The position numbers and the translations under genes were made by a program. 36,998 nt of DNA from a virus, in IMG/VR virus record IMGVR_UViG_3300043219_000029, positions 1-36,998 of that record. The stretch is one strand, 5' to 3'. This document shows, in pieces, positions 13,589 through 20,957 of the stretch. The notes under the pieces were generated by a model. It had not been told where the DNA came from. It worked only from the letters and a program-made list of their open reading frames with translations, and did not search any database. The stretch's first letter is position 1, and each line of letters begins with the position of its first letter.

Positions 13589-13607
13589 AGTGTTTGTTTT
13601 AGATACT

Positions 13608-13642
13608 GCTAAAGTAATTCTTTTATACTTAATAACCTACAA
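13608..13642 (-). promoter_or_regulatory. Putative early promoter
   Basis: TACTTTAGC (13608-13616) matches the -7 consensus well. A TTG lies 23 bp upstream (13640-13642), at the long end of the allowed spacing. It would drive the 13588-to-3118 early operon. Confidence 0.45.
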
Positions 13643-13892
13643 AAATGTTATTATCTTTTAGTTTATTTTCCATCTCTAGCATTAAAGAGTCATAAATCTT
13701 AAAGTATGCGACTACTTTGTCGTACTGATACTGTCTTATTTTGCCGTGTGATGCTGCTGTTCTGTATGAATTGTTTTTTAAGCATAAGATTTGTGATATT
13801 CTACTAGATTTTAAATCTGTTCTTTTTAGTATCGCGTCAATTTTTGCTTTTAATTCGTTGCTTAGTTGTTGTGCTTCTGTTAATTTATTCAT
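13629..13892 (-). CDS. Hypothetical protein, possibly DNA-binding
   Basis: 87 aa, helical throughout. Residues about 26-45 (LKSSRISQILCLKNNSYRTA) could be a helix-turn-helix, and the overall layout resembles small phage regulators that start with a helix NKLTEAQQLSNELKAKI. It is the last gene before the promoter at 13608-13642, a suitable place for an autoregulator. The assignment is tentative. Confidence 0.5.
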   Translation of the reverse strand: MNKLTEAQQLSNELKAKIDAILKRTDLKSSRISQILCLKNNSYRTAASHGKIRQYQYDKVVAYFKIYDSLMLEMENKLKDNNIFVGY

Positions 13893-13896
13893 GTCG

Positions 13897-14223
13897 TTAT
13901 ATGTTTTCTATTTTAAATTCTATAAAATCGTCTCCTTTTTTTACGATTTCTTTTGTTTGTATTAGTTCAAATATTTGCCTGTCATCGAATAAGTATTTTT
14001 TAACCATGCAATCGAGTATCATTTTACAAGGGTTATCTATGTCGGATAGTTTACTGCTAAATCCATAATGTAAGGTAACTCTTAACGCTCCTTTTGGCTT
14101 ATCTTTTAGTTTAGGTAAACTATATAACATTAGTTTTTCAAACGCCTTATAGTCATCCGTTTTAAATCTTCTGCCTTTCCATGCTTTATTAACTGATAAC
14201 GGCTTGATGCTTAATTTAATCAT
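13897..14223 (-). CDS. rusA: RusA-like Holliday junction resolvase
   Basis: 108 aa. The start IKLSIKPLSVNKAWKGRRFK is the substrate-binding strand of RusA. The acidic site is DIDNPCKMILDCMV (first Asp residues near 60-62, third near 70) followed by LFDDRQIFEL. All catalytic aspartates appear to be in place. RusA cuts four-way junctions and would resolve recombination and packaging intermediates. It starts within an ATGA overlap with the preceding membrane protein gene. Confidence 0.9.
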   Translation of the reverse strand: MIKLSIKPLSVNKAWKGRRFKTDDYKAFEKLMLYSLPKLKDKPKGALRVTLHYGFSSKLSDIDNPCKMILDCMVKKYLFDDRQIFELIQTKEIVKKGDDFIEFKIENI

Positions 14224-14435
14224 GGGTTAAGTTTATTCATGAACGCTTCGTTGCCTCCTTTTAAACATTCTTCTAAAGCTGTGTGATCTAGTTTCGTACT
14301 CATATCCAGGAATTCTTTTTTTCTCTTTTCGTATTTCGCTTTTTGGGTTTTATATGCAGCCCAAATTATTACGGCTAAAAGACCCGCTATTGATAAAGCG
14401 TAAATTATGAATGATATTTTTGTTAGTGTTTCCAT
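14220..14435 (-). CDS. Small membrane protein
   Basis: 71 aa. A single membrane segment covers about residues 8-27 (SFIIYALSIAGLLAVIIWAA), followed by a basic cytoplasmic region KTQKAKYEKRKKEF. It overlaps the resolvase start by 4 nt. No family is recognised. It could be a superinfection or membrane-attachment factor, which is a guess. Confidence 0.6.
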   Translation of the reverse strand: METLTKISFIIYALSIAGLLAVIIWAAYKTQKAKYEKRKKEFLDMSTKLDHTALEECLKGGNEAFMNKLNP

Positions 14436-14441
14436 TGTTAT

Positions 14442-14891
14442 TTATTTAAAAGTGTTAATGTCTATTGCTAATTTTTCTTTAATTAGTCCGAATATATCGA
14501 AGTGTCCTTTTAATAATTCCTCTTGTATTGTTTGGAACACCTTAAAATCTATTTCTTTACTAGAGTCATACCCTTGACTTGTGTCACCCTCTATTACTAA
14601 CTCTAATTCACCAATGTATTGAGAAAACATTCCGTACTCAACTCCATATTCTGATTCAATAAGCAAGTTAATAGAATGCTCATTTATTATACCTTCTTCT
14701 CCGTAGTTTGCTAAATCTGATAATGGTCTTAGTATCGGTCTAATTCCATCTAAAAAACAATCAATATTTCTCTCTTCTCTCCCATTACTTGTTTGTACTG
14801 CCATAGTCACAACACAACCTTTAATGTCGTTATATTCCCCTTTAAGTTTATAAGGTAAATAAGGCGCTAAATGTTTTAATTCTAATTTCAT
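14442..14891 (-). CDS. Hypothetical protein
   Basis: 149 aa, starting MKLELKHLAPYLPYKLKGEY. This opening is common in small proteins of Bacteroidota phages. The rest is acidic and soluble (DIFGLIKEKLAIDINTF at the end). No function is known to me. It is followed 6 nt later by the membrane protein gene. Confidence 0.65.
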   Translation of the reverse strand: MKLELKHLAPYLPYKLKGEYNDIKGCVVTMAVQTSNGREERNIDCFLDGIRPILRPLSDLANYGEEGIINEHSINLLIESEYGVEYGMFSQYIGELELVIEGDTSQGYDSSKEIDFKVFQTIQEELLKGHFDIFGLIKEKLAIDINTFK

Positions 14892-14893
14892 AA

Positions 14894-15346
14894 CTAATAG
14901 TTTATTTGTTTAATTAATTTTCTTTTTATCTTCTCTAATTCTGGCTGTTGAATTTCTAACCATTCCGTGTCCGAAAATACGCGTATGTTTTCAATTTCTT
15001 TGCAGTCGTTTATGTATAGCGAAAAACGGATAGTGTGGTTTTTAGTATTAACCTCGTAGTTTTCATTGTCTAATACTCCATGTTCTCCGTCGAACTCTTG
15101 AAAGTCGATTTGTATTTCAGGGATGTTTGCTAGGATATTGCGTACTGTTTTCTTAATGTCGAATTGAATTAAAAACTCTCTGTATATCTTTGAGAAACAC
15201 GGTGTATCTGAAACGATATAATACATGTTGCTTTTGTATTTTACCGTTGTGTACGTTGTGGCGCTGTTTGTATTTTCAGTATCGCACAGTCGTTTAATTT
15301 CTAAGTGTCCTTTTATTTCGCTTGAAGTATAATATTTTAGTTTCAT
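14894..15346 (-). CDS. Hypothetical protein
   Basis: 150 aa, beginning MKLKYYTSSEIKGHLEIKRL. Beta-rich middle, charged helical C-terminus (LEIQQPELEKIKRKLIKQIN). No domain is recognised. It is tightly linked to its neighbours (2-nt gaps). Confidence 0.6.
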   Translation of the reverse strand: MKLKYYTSSEIKGHLEIKRLCDTENTNSATTYTTVKYKSNMYYIVSDTPCFSKIYREFLIQFDIKKTVRNILANIPEIQIDFQEFDGEHGVLDNENYEVNTKNHTIRFSLYINDCKEIENIRVFSDTEWLEIQQPELEKIKRKLIKQINY

Positions 15347-15348
15347 AG

Positions 15349-15477
15349 TTATTTTCTTAAATGTTTTACTGCTGCTTTAAATCCATCTATAAAACCAGAG
15401 CATTTATCTTGATTCTCTTTTAGATTTATGTATTTATTTAGTTCTATTGCTAATACTGCTTTGTCTTGTATATTCAT
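15349..15477 (-). CDS. Very small hypothetical protein
   Basis: 42 aa (MNIQDKAVLAIELNKYINLK). Preceded by the exact leader CTAAATAATTATG, and its stop is 2 nt before the next start. Helical. The function is unknown. Confidence 0.45.
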   Translation of the reverse strand: MNIQDKAVLAIELNKYINLKENQDKCSGFIDGFKAAVKHLRK

Positions 15478-15483
15478 AATTAT

Positions 15484-15609
15484 TTAGTTTATTTTATTGT
15501 TAAATACTTCTTGAATTTCCGCTGTGACTATTATGCGTCCGTTTGATTCGGTTGTTGTACATAGTGTTTTCGAGGCGGCGTTATGTTTATTGGATTTTAT
15601 TGTTGTCAT
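15484..15609 (-). CDS. Very small hypothetical protein
   Basis: 41 aa (MTTIKSNKHNAASKTLCTTT). Its stop TAA is the start of the leader for the 15349-15477 gene. The function is unknown; it is accepted mainly on spacing and leader context. Confidence 0.4.
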   Translation of the reverse strand: MTTIKSNKHNAASKTLCTTTESNGRIIVTAEIQEVFNNKIN

Positions 15610-15611
15610 GG

Positions 15612-15800
15612 TTATGGTTTATATGATCTTTCCTTTGCTTCGTCTATGTCGTAGTCGTCACAATCTACAGTGTTTAATTTCATAAGCGCAAAAAAGTATG
15701 GTTGTGGATATGGATTAGGAAAAGTGTTTTCAATTTCCCAACTATCTTTTACAAGTATATTTATTAGTTTTGTGTCTCCTTCTATTAATTCAAATCTCAT
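15612..15800 (-). CDS. Small hypothetical protein
   Basis: 62 aa (MRFELIEGDTKLINILVKDS), acidic. Preceded by the exact leader CTAAATAATTATG and ending 2 nt before the next gene. The function is unknown. Confidence 0.5.
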   Translation of the reverse strand: MRFELIEGDTKLINILVKDSWEIENTFPNPYPQPYFFALMKLNTVDCDDYDIDEAKERSYKP

Positions 15801-15838
15801 AATTATTTAGTTTATTTTATTGTTTGATATTATTGTCT

Positions 15839-16057
15839 TCATGATTTAGGGTTTATTTCACTAGTCAACTCACCTTCTGGCATCCACATAAAAGAGTCTT
15901 GTTCTCTATTTCCGTGTTTTAATTTCCATGTACCATTTTCTAAATCCCAACAATCAATAAAACCGAAAGTATTTTCGTCTCCGTATGAATATACTTTTTG
16001 ACCTCGTTTAAATAATTCACCGTTTGGCGAAGTTATTGTTTTTGCATTTTTTCTCAT
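15839..16057 (-). CDS. Small hypothetical protein
   Basis: 72 aa, beginning MRKNAKTITSPNGELFKRGQ, with the patch CWDLENGTWKLKHGNREQDS. It looks like a small beta-barrel fold. It is the first gene behind the promoter at 16078-16109 and so is probably among the earliest transcribed genes. The function is unknown. Confidence 0.6.
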   Translation of the reverse strand: MRKNAKTITSPNGELFKRGQKVYSYGDENTFGFIDCWDLENGTWKLKHGNREQDSFMWMPEGELTSEINPKS

Positions 16058-16077
16058 ATTATCTAGTTTAATTTAAT

Positions 16078-16109
16078 GCTAATGTACAATAAAATATCCA
16101 TTCCCACAA
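16078..16109 (-). promoter_or_regulatory. Early promoter
   Basis: TTG (16107-16109), 20 bp, then TACATTAGC (16078-16086). The upstream block over the TTG (16105-16126) is shared with the promoter at 9348-9379. It starts the early transcript that runs left. Confidence 0.65.
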
Positions 16110-16152
16110 CATAAAAGTAATATTAATTTCGTTTTATTTAAGTTTAGCGCAT

Positions 16153-16180
16153 AAAAAAAGCCACTCGTTTGAATGGCTTT
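16153..16180 (-). terminator. Intrinsic terminator of the noncoding RNA unit
   Basis: AAAGCCATTC and GAGTGGCTTT form a 10-bp stem (one G-U) with loop AAAC, followed by T-rich sequence. Confidence 0.85.
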
Positions 16181-16412
16181 AATCTCTTTATCCTAATTTC
16201 AGTTACGAACTTAAATTGTGATGAGTCCATCTTACTTAAAAGAAGTATACCACCTTTCTATCGTTTGTGTTGATACCAATTCAATCTATACAATAAACAC
16301 GACTGCTGATACAGACTAATAACGTTAGTATTAGGACTTTCACCTCGTGAGCACCCTTCTAATTGATATCATGTACCATGGCGTCTCCGTTATCGTTTAT
16401 CTTCAAGTAAAG
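16153..16412 (-). ncRNA. Candidate structured noncoding RNA (about 260 nt)
   Basis: This occupies the only gene-free stretch longer than 300 nt (16058-16507). It has its own promoter (16417-16447) and terminator, and no ORF longer than a few codons. Long-range pairing is visible: CTCTTT near the 5' end with AAAGAG just before the terminator; ACTTGAA with TTTAAGT inside that; and TGATATCAATT (16361-16371) with AATTGGTATCA (16269-16279), 11 bp with one G-U. Local hairpins include CTAATA-N7-TATTAG and TCAC-GAG-GTGA. I do not recognise a known class; it is not tmRNA, RNase P or a group I intron by the motifs I know. Confidence 0.65.
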
Positions 16413-16416
16413 AGTT

Positions 16417-16447
16417 GCTAATATATAAATACTTTTTCGATATACAA
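16417..16447 (-). promoter_or_regulatory. Promoter of the noncoding RNA
   Basis: TTG (16445-16447), 19 bp, then TATATTAGC (16417-16425), matching the boxes of the two early promoters. It lies directly behind the terminator of the lysis operon. Confidence 0.6.
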
Positions 16448-16448
16448 T

Positions 16449-16478
16449 AAAAAAAAGGATATAAAATAAATTATACCC
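16449..16478 (-). terminator. Intrinsic terminator of the late/lysis operon
   Basis: GGGTATAA and TTATATCC form an 8-bp stem (one G-U) with a 6-nt loop, followed by eight T. It closes the long late transcript just after the spanin-like gene. Confidence 0.85.
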
Positions 16479-16507
16479 TCTTTTAAACCCACCCAACTAA
16501 ATATCTT

Positions 16508-16879
16508 TTAAAATATCTTTTTTATCTGCCTACCAATCCAAGTCTTTTTCTTTGGTTTTTTCGGCACCTCGTTAATAGTATCGATACTTTGTTCATTATC
16601 TTTTACGGTGATTAGTTGCGCTTCTGTTTCTGGAACGAATACAAGTTTAGATCCTCGTTTAACTTTGGTTCCTGTGATCTGATTAGTTACGTTTAATTTC
16701 GGTACCTCAGCTATTTTAATGATAGACTTTTGCCATTGTTGCATAACTTCGTCTTGGTGGTCGATTCGTGCGCTTAAAGCTCTGTTTTCGCCTTTGACGT
16801 ACACGTAGCCTATTACTATTCCTGCTGTTAATAATAGTGCATATCTGAATAATCTGTTTTTAAATAATATTGCTATCAT
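16508..16879 (-). CDS. Spanin-like inner-membrane protein
   Basis: 123 aa. One N-terminal membrane segment (about residues 12-28, YALLLTAGIVIGYVYVK), a periplasmic helical part (LSARIDHQDEVMQQWQKSI), and a basic C-terminus (KKPKKKTWIGRQIKKIF). The topology and position after the endolysin fit an Rz-like i-spanin that disrupts the outer membrane. No partner o-spanin with a lipobox was found. The role is inferred from topology and context only. Confidence 0.5.
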   Translation of the reverse strand: MIAILFKNRLFRYALLLTAGIVIGYVYVKGENRALSARIDHQDEVMQQWQKSIIKIAEVPKLNVTNQITGTKVKRGSKLVFVPETEAQLITVKDNEQSIDTINEVPKKPKKKTWIGRQIKKIF

Positions 16880-16889
16880 AATTTAAGTT

Positions 16890-17243
16890 TTAATATAACC
16901 AAGTTACTTGTTTGTCTTTGTTTGGGTCGTTGTCTACGTGAATAAAAGTCTTTCCTATGCCTATACGAGTAAATCCAACCGCGATTAACGCATGTAATAT
17001 GATAAAACGTGTTCTACTATCCGTTGCCTTTAAATCGACCGCATAGCCTTTTAAATGACTTGAGCCGCTTTTGCCTCCTGCATCTTCGTTATGTTCTGTA
17101 GTTCTCCAACCTGAGTTAACTATAAACGGAACTCCTGCAATCTCTCGCGCGTCGTCTAACATGTTTAAAAAAGATCGTTTCATGTTCTTACCGCTTCCTT
17201 TTTGGTCGGGGCTGTCAAATTCTGAGTGGGTGAAATGTATCAT
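16890..17243 (-). CDS. Endolysin, peptidase M15 family
   Basis: 117 aa, length typical of the M15_3 (VanY/L-Ala-D-Glu) group. The zinc site is complete: SSHLKGYAVD gives H63 and D70, and IHVD gives H102, with D104 alongside. The SGWRTTEHN segment (44-52) is the conserved substrate-binding loop. It cleaves peptide cross-links in peptidoglycan at lysis. No signal peptide is present, so it needs a holin; holin candidates lie just upstream. Confidence 0.9.
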   Translation of the reverse strand: MIHFTHSEFDSPDQKGSGKNMKRSFLNMLDDAREIAGVPFIVNSGWRTTEHNEDAGGKSGSSHLKGYAVDLKATDSRTRFIILHALIAVGFTRIGIGKTFIHVDNDPNKDKQVTWLY

Positions 17244-17303
17244 TATATTATATTTAGTTGTTTATAGAAATGCCAATAAATAAGGTTTAGTGACGATAAT
17301 TAG

Positions 17304-17549
17304 TTATACTAATACTTTGGTTATAACTATTTTTAAAATCCATCCTATACCTCCACCGATTAAACCAAACACAGCACCTATCTTAAACGTCTGCATTTGC
17401 ATGTCTTTTATAGTGTCCTTGATTATTCCAACCTCTTCTACTATTCCTTTTTGATTTGTAGCTGGGTCGCTTTCTAAGTGAAAAAGAATCCTTGTTACCT
17501 TGTCGTTAAGGTCTTTTATGTCTTTTTCTCGTTTTTCTTCTGTGGTCAT
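17304..17549 (-). CDS. XhlA-like holin accessory membrane protein
   Basis: 81 aa. A charged coiled N-terminus (TTEEKREKDIKDLNDKVTRI) is followed by one C-terminal membrane segment (about residues 57-79, IGAVFGLIGGGIGWILKIVI). This layout resembles XhlA-type proteins that act with a holin and endolysin. The start overlaps the stop of the upstream membrane protein by 4 nt. The assignment rests on architecture. Confidence 0.5.
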   Translation of the reverse strand: MTTEEKREKDIKDLNDKVTRILFHLESDPATNQKGIVEEVGIIKDTIKDMQMQTFKIGAVFGLIGGGIGWILKIVITKVLV

Positions 17550-17905
17550 TTCTTGTAATATTTGGAGGTTTTATACCAATCGTAACCGCTTATTACAAGA
17601 GTTGCAATTATCATGTATATATCTGCTTGTGTAAATTCTAATACGTTAAAATATAATTTATCTATTACGTTTGATATTGTAAATCCAATTCCGACCGACA
17701 ATACAAATCTTAATAATCCTTTAGTTCCTATTTGAGCTGATAAAAACACCGTAGCGATTATAACAGCATAAATATTAGACTTCAACCTCCACCACCCTTT
17801 TGAGTCTAATATTCCATCTGTAAAATAAAAATGATCACATATAGCGTAGTTACTTACAAATAATGTAATTGCTATAATGATTAATATTATCTTAGCCTCT
17901 TTCAT
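17546..17905 (-). CDS. Multi-pass membrane protein, holin candidate
   Basis: 119 aa from the ATG at 17905, which overlaps the end of the previous gene. A TTG at 17929 gives eight more residues but is less likely. There are four hydrophobic segments (IILIIIAITLFVSNYAI, then IYAVIIATVFLSAQIG, then FVLSVGIGFTISNVI, then IYMIIATLVISGYDWY) and a basic end. It is in the lysis cluster and could be the holin. Confidence 0.55.
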   Translation of the reverse strand: MKEAKIILIIIAITLFVSNYAICDHFYFTDGILDSKGWWRLKSNIYAVIIATVFLSAQIGTKGLLRFVLSVGIGFTISNVIDKLYFNVLEFTQADIYMIIATLVISGYDWYKTSKYYKK

Positions 17906-18137
17906 CTGGTGTTTCTCTGTCGGGATCAACCGTCATACCTATAGAATGCGACTTATCACCGTCTTTAGCAAAAAGGTTTCCTACTATACTACCTATCCCT
18001 ATAACTAAAGGAATCCCTATCTGTAGCCCTGTAATATCTATCTTACCAAGATAGAACATAACTAATACAGATATACATAGTACTAATTGTGCTATAGCTA
18101 CCGATGTTGTTTTCCAACTCTTTAAAATGTTATTCAT
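17892..18137 (-). CDS. Small membrane protein, holin candidate
   Basis: 81 aa. Two membrane segments: about residues 11-30 (VAIAQLVLCISVLVMFYLG) and 37-55 (GLQIGIPLVIGIGSIVGNLF), then a charged tail (DPDRETPDERG). Two-segment small proteins next to an endolysin are often holins. The tail overlaps the start of the next gene. The choice between this and the following gene as the holin cannot be made from sequence. Confidence 0.55.
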   Translation of the reverse strand: MNNILKSWKTTSVAIAQLVLCISVLVMFYLGKIDITGLQIGIPLVIGIGSIVGNLFAKDGDKSHSIGMTVDPDRETPDERG

Positions 18138-18171
18138 TGTTATTTGTTTATGTAAAGTTACTGAATTTTAT

Positions 18172-19992
18172 TTAAAATGCGTTTCTTAAATTAATAACAG
18201 TAGAAATATATCTAGCCATTAATAAATACCCATCATCATTAGGATGTAGGTCGTCTCCTGTGTAAATCGAATCTTCCCATGTAATACCTGAGTTATTAAA
18301 CATGTCTATTATAGGAACCCCCATATAATTACAGAGTTCTATTTCTTTACTTATAAAAAGGTCTATTTCTGTTTTGAAATTAAGAGTACTTTTCATTGGT
18401 GTAAAAACGTAAATCAGAACACTCGGAAAGTTTCTTTTAACATCTTCAATAAATAATCTTAGGCTCTCCATTGATGTAGCCCCGCTTAATAAGTTAGCGT
18501 ATGGCTTAGCTAATACAGTAGCTACATCACCAAATAAAGACGTATTAACATCCCTTGCATCATTAGTTCCATAAAACATTGTTACTATTTTAGTTTCGCT
18601 TGTTATATCTAAATACGAAGTCATTAGTTGATTCCTTATTGTTTGCCCTGTGAAATTAGATTTAACAACAACTACATCAGTAAACATGTTTTCCATTATA
18701 TCTACATAACTTCTTAATCCTGTTGTAGAACCTACACCTGTAGTTATAGAATCGCCCATTGCAACCCATTCTACCGCGCCCCCTAGTAATTTGTTTAATT
18801 CATCGACTTTAGAAACTACTGTTGTTTTTTTAACTACAAAATCAAAAGTACTGGCTTGAAATAACTGAATAGTAAACCTTACGGTTTCGGTTCCGACAGG
18901 TAGTTCAATTAGTAATTCATCAATAACGCCTGTTGGTATACTTGATTTTTTAAGAACAGATATAACGCCTCCTAAATTATCGTAGAACACACAAAAGCCA
19001 TAAGTACCACCTGCGACATGCGCTGATATATAAATCTCATTTAACCCTATTACATCTATATAGCCAGACACACCCCAACTAGCGTCTGAAACTTCAGCAC
19101 CTGATTCATTCAGAAATATACCAGATGTATTCACGTTTAAAAGACTGTGATTCTCGAATATAAATTCGTTTTCTTCTTTATATTCATTTAACGTATCGCT
19201 TGTAAAGGCAGAAAATGCAAAACCTAAAGATAAATTTTTTGAAGGAACACCTGCGTCAATATTGAATCCATTAAACGCTTCTGTATTGTAGAAAAAACCA
19301 AAATTACCAGAAACACCTAAATATTCATCTGTTAAAAATGTTGTTTGTAGCGGTATTATTTGAGTAGTTCCGTCAGCAATCGCGGTATCTAAAAGAACCG
19401 AAGCTCCAGTATTTATATTTACCTTGTATATTGATAGTACAACTCCTCCAACTTCTGTTTTAATTTTTAAACCGTCCATTTTAGGAGTAAAAACTTCATT
19501 TCCCCATATTTTAGTGCCTGATATCAATAAAGGGTAATTATCGAATACACCTCCGTCTCTAATGTATTCATTAATTATAATAGTATCATCGTATTTATTA
19601 AAATCTCTGGAGTATTTAAATGAAGTACCTCCGCTTATAGGGTCGACATTTCCGTTTTCACTAACCCCGTTAGCTAAGTCTTCATCTCTGATATATATTG
19701 AGCCTGACCAATGATAATAACCATTCTTAGCGGTGTCAGGGTCTTTTGCTACTTTGTAAGATATACCTAAAACGCCAGTAGCAGGAAGGAACGGAAGACC
19801 ACCACCTTCATCTGCGAAAGTAGAAACGACCTCTATGCCTGTTATGTTTTTTTCTTCTACAACATCAAGTATATCTGCGTTGCTGTTTATAACGTCTTTT
19901 ATTTCGTTCATGTCTCTATCTTGGACTTGAATCTCTCTAGTCAAGTAAGGTATTACACCTACCTTATCGTTCCATGTTATCTTCTTTGTCAT
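18172..19992 (-). CDS. Tail fibre or receptor-binding protein with C-terminal SGNH hydrolase
   Basis: 606 aa. The first 45 residues (ITWNDKVGVIPYLTREIQV, then RDMNEIKDVINSNADI) match the start of the next gene upstream and are probably the virion anchor. The middle is beta-rich. The last 200 residues are an SGNH/GDSL esterase: GDS at 413-415, GTND at 475-478, and the catalytic D581 and H583 in DDLHPND. Such enzymes on phage tails remove acyl groups from surface polysaccharide. Its start overlaps the upstream stop (TAATG). Confidence 0.85.
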   Translation of the reverse strand: MTKKITWNDKVGVIPYLTREIQVQDRDMNEIKDVINSNADILDVVEEKNITGIEVVSTFADEGGGLPFLPATGVLGISYKVAKDPDTAKNGYYHWSGSIYIRDEDLANGVSENGNVDPISGGTSFKYSRDFNKYDDTIIINEYIRDGGVFDNYPLLISGTKIWGNEVFTPKMDGLKIKTEVGGVVLSIYKVNINTGASVLLDTAIADGTTQIIPLQTTFLTDEYLGVSGNFGFFYNTEAFNGFNIDAGVPSKNLSLGFAFSAFTSDTLNEYKEENEFIFENHSLLNVNTSGIFLNESGAEVSDASWGVSGYIDVIGLNEIYISAHVAGGTYGFCVFYDNLGGVISVLKKSSIPTGVIDELLIELPVGTETVRFTIQLFQASTFDFVVKKTTVVSKVDELNKLLGGAVEWVAMGDSITTGVGSTTGLRSYVDIMENMFTDVVVVKSNFTGQTIRNQLMTSYLDITSETKIVTMFYGTNDARDVNTSLFGDVATVLAKPYANLLSGATSMESLRLFIEDVKRNFPSVLIYVFTPMKSTLNFKTEIDLFISKEIELCNYMGVPIIDMFNNSGITWEDSIYTGDDLHPNDDGYLLMARYISTVINLRNAF

Positions 19993-20957
19993 TATGCGAA
20001 AATTATATTAGATGTTTCTTTTTGTGTTGCCCACACCTTCATCGTGAATGATGAAAAATATTGCTGATTGGTTGGGTCCAGGAATAAGTCAATAAATATA
20101 CCGTCTGTTGTGCCGTCTATAGCTTTATTTAAGTTTCCTTTTCGTTTCCTAAAGCTAGCATCTACAAACTCACCAGACGCATGATTTAGAGCTGCTACCA
20201 TTGTTATTACCACTGTACTACCTGTAACTATTACAGTATATAAATAAGTATCCATTTCGGAAGCTGAATTAGATATAATGTAATTTGCATCGAATGAATT
20301 TAACGTTATATCTGGAGTGTCATTAAATTGCTCGAATGATAGCTGAGCGAATCTAATCTCTGTTAGGTTTAAATCAGTAGTACTAAACGTTAGTGTACCT
20401 TTCCACCATTTAGAGCTTAAATAAGCGTTTGTATATCCATGTATAGTATTCCCGTTTGAATCTACAGAACTTGTATTTATAGTTAATCCATTTACACTTA
20501 AAACTTCTGTATCTGCAGGTGTTTCTACTCCTGTGTCTCTATCTATACTTATACCTGTTATTATTATATTTCCTACGAGGTCTGAGCCTGCTAAAACTAC
20601 CGCCATTACTTTAGATATTCCACCGTCTCCGATTATATCCTGACCGCTATTTAATACGATTCCATCCTCTGAATTGTTTATTAATAATGATCCGTGCAAA
20701 CTATTTAAGTCTGTTTTGTTGTTTAATGGGAAATCGAAAGGAATTAATACAGGGTGTGATGTTTCTACCGTAGCTGATAAACCTGCTAAAGCTGATTCGT
20801 TAGCTAATGACCTTGTTTCGTTGTCGTCTGTTATATCAGAATTAAAGTTATGCTTAGATTTTAACTCGTTCATATCATCATCCCAAACCTGATTTATATG
20901 AGTTTCTTTAGGTGTTACACCTACTTTATCACCGTATGTTATTTTTTGTGTTGGCAT
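19992..20957 (-). CDS. Tail fibre or appendage protein sharing the anchor domain
   Basis: 321 aa. The N-terminus (KITYGDKVGVTPKETHINQV, then DDMNELKSKHNFNSDI) is paralogous to that of the 18172-19992 protein; the remaining 270 residues are beta-rich and of unknown fold. It is probably attached at the same place on the tail. TAATG overlaps join it to the genes on both sides. Confidence 0.7.
   Translation of the reverse strand: MPTQKITYGDKVGVTPKETHINQVWDDDMNELKSKHNFNSDITDDNETRSLANESALAGLSATVETSHPVLIPFDFPLNNKTDLNSLHGSLLINNSEDGIVLNSGQDIIGDGGISKVMAVVLAGSDLVGNIIITGISIDRDTGVETPADTEVLSVNGLTINTSSVDSNGNTIHGYTNAYLSSKWWKGTLTFSTTDLNLTEIRFAQLSFEQFNDTPDITLNSFDANYIISNSASEMDTYLYTVIVTGSTVVITMVAALNHASGEFVDASFRKRKGNLNKAIDGTTDGIFIDLFLDPTNQQYFSSFTMKVWATQKETSNIIFA

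Noticed and set aside
16153-16412. tmRNA, RNase P RNA or group I intron
   Set aside because: GGTGAAAGTCC resembles the RNase P motif GAGGAAAGTCC by chance, but the partner elements are missing; there is no tag ORF or tRNA-like end as in tmRNA and no intron core.
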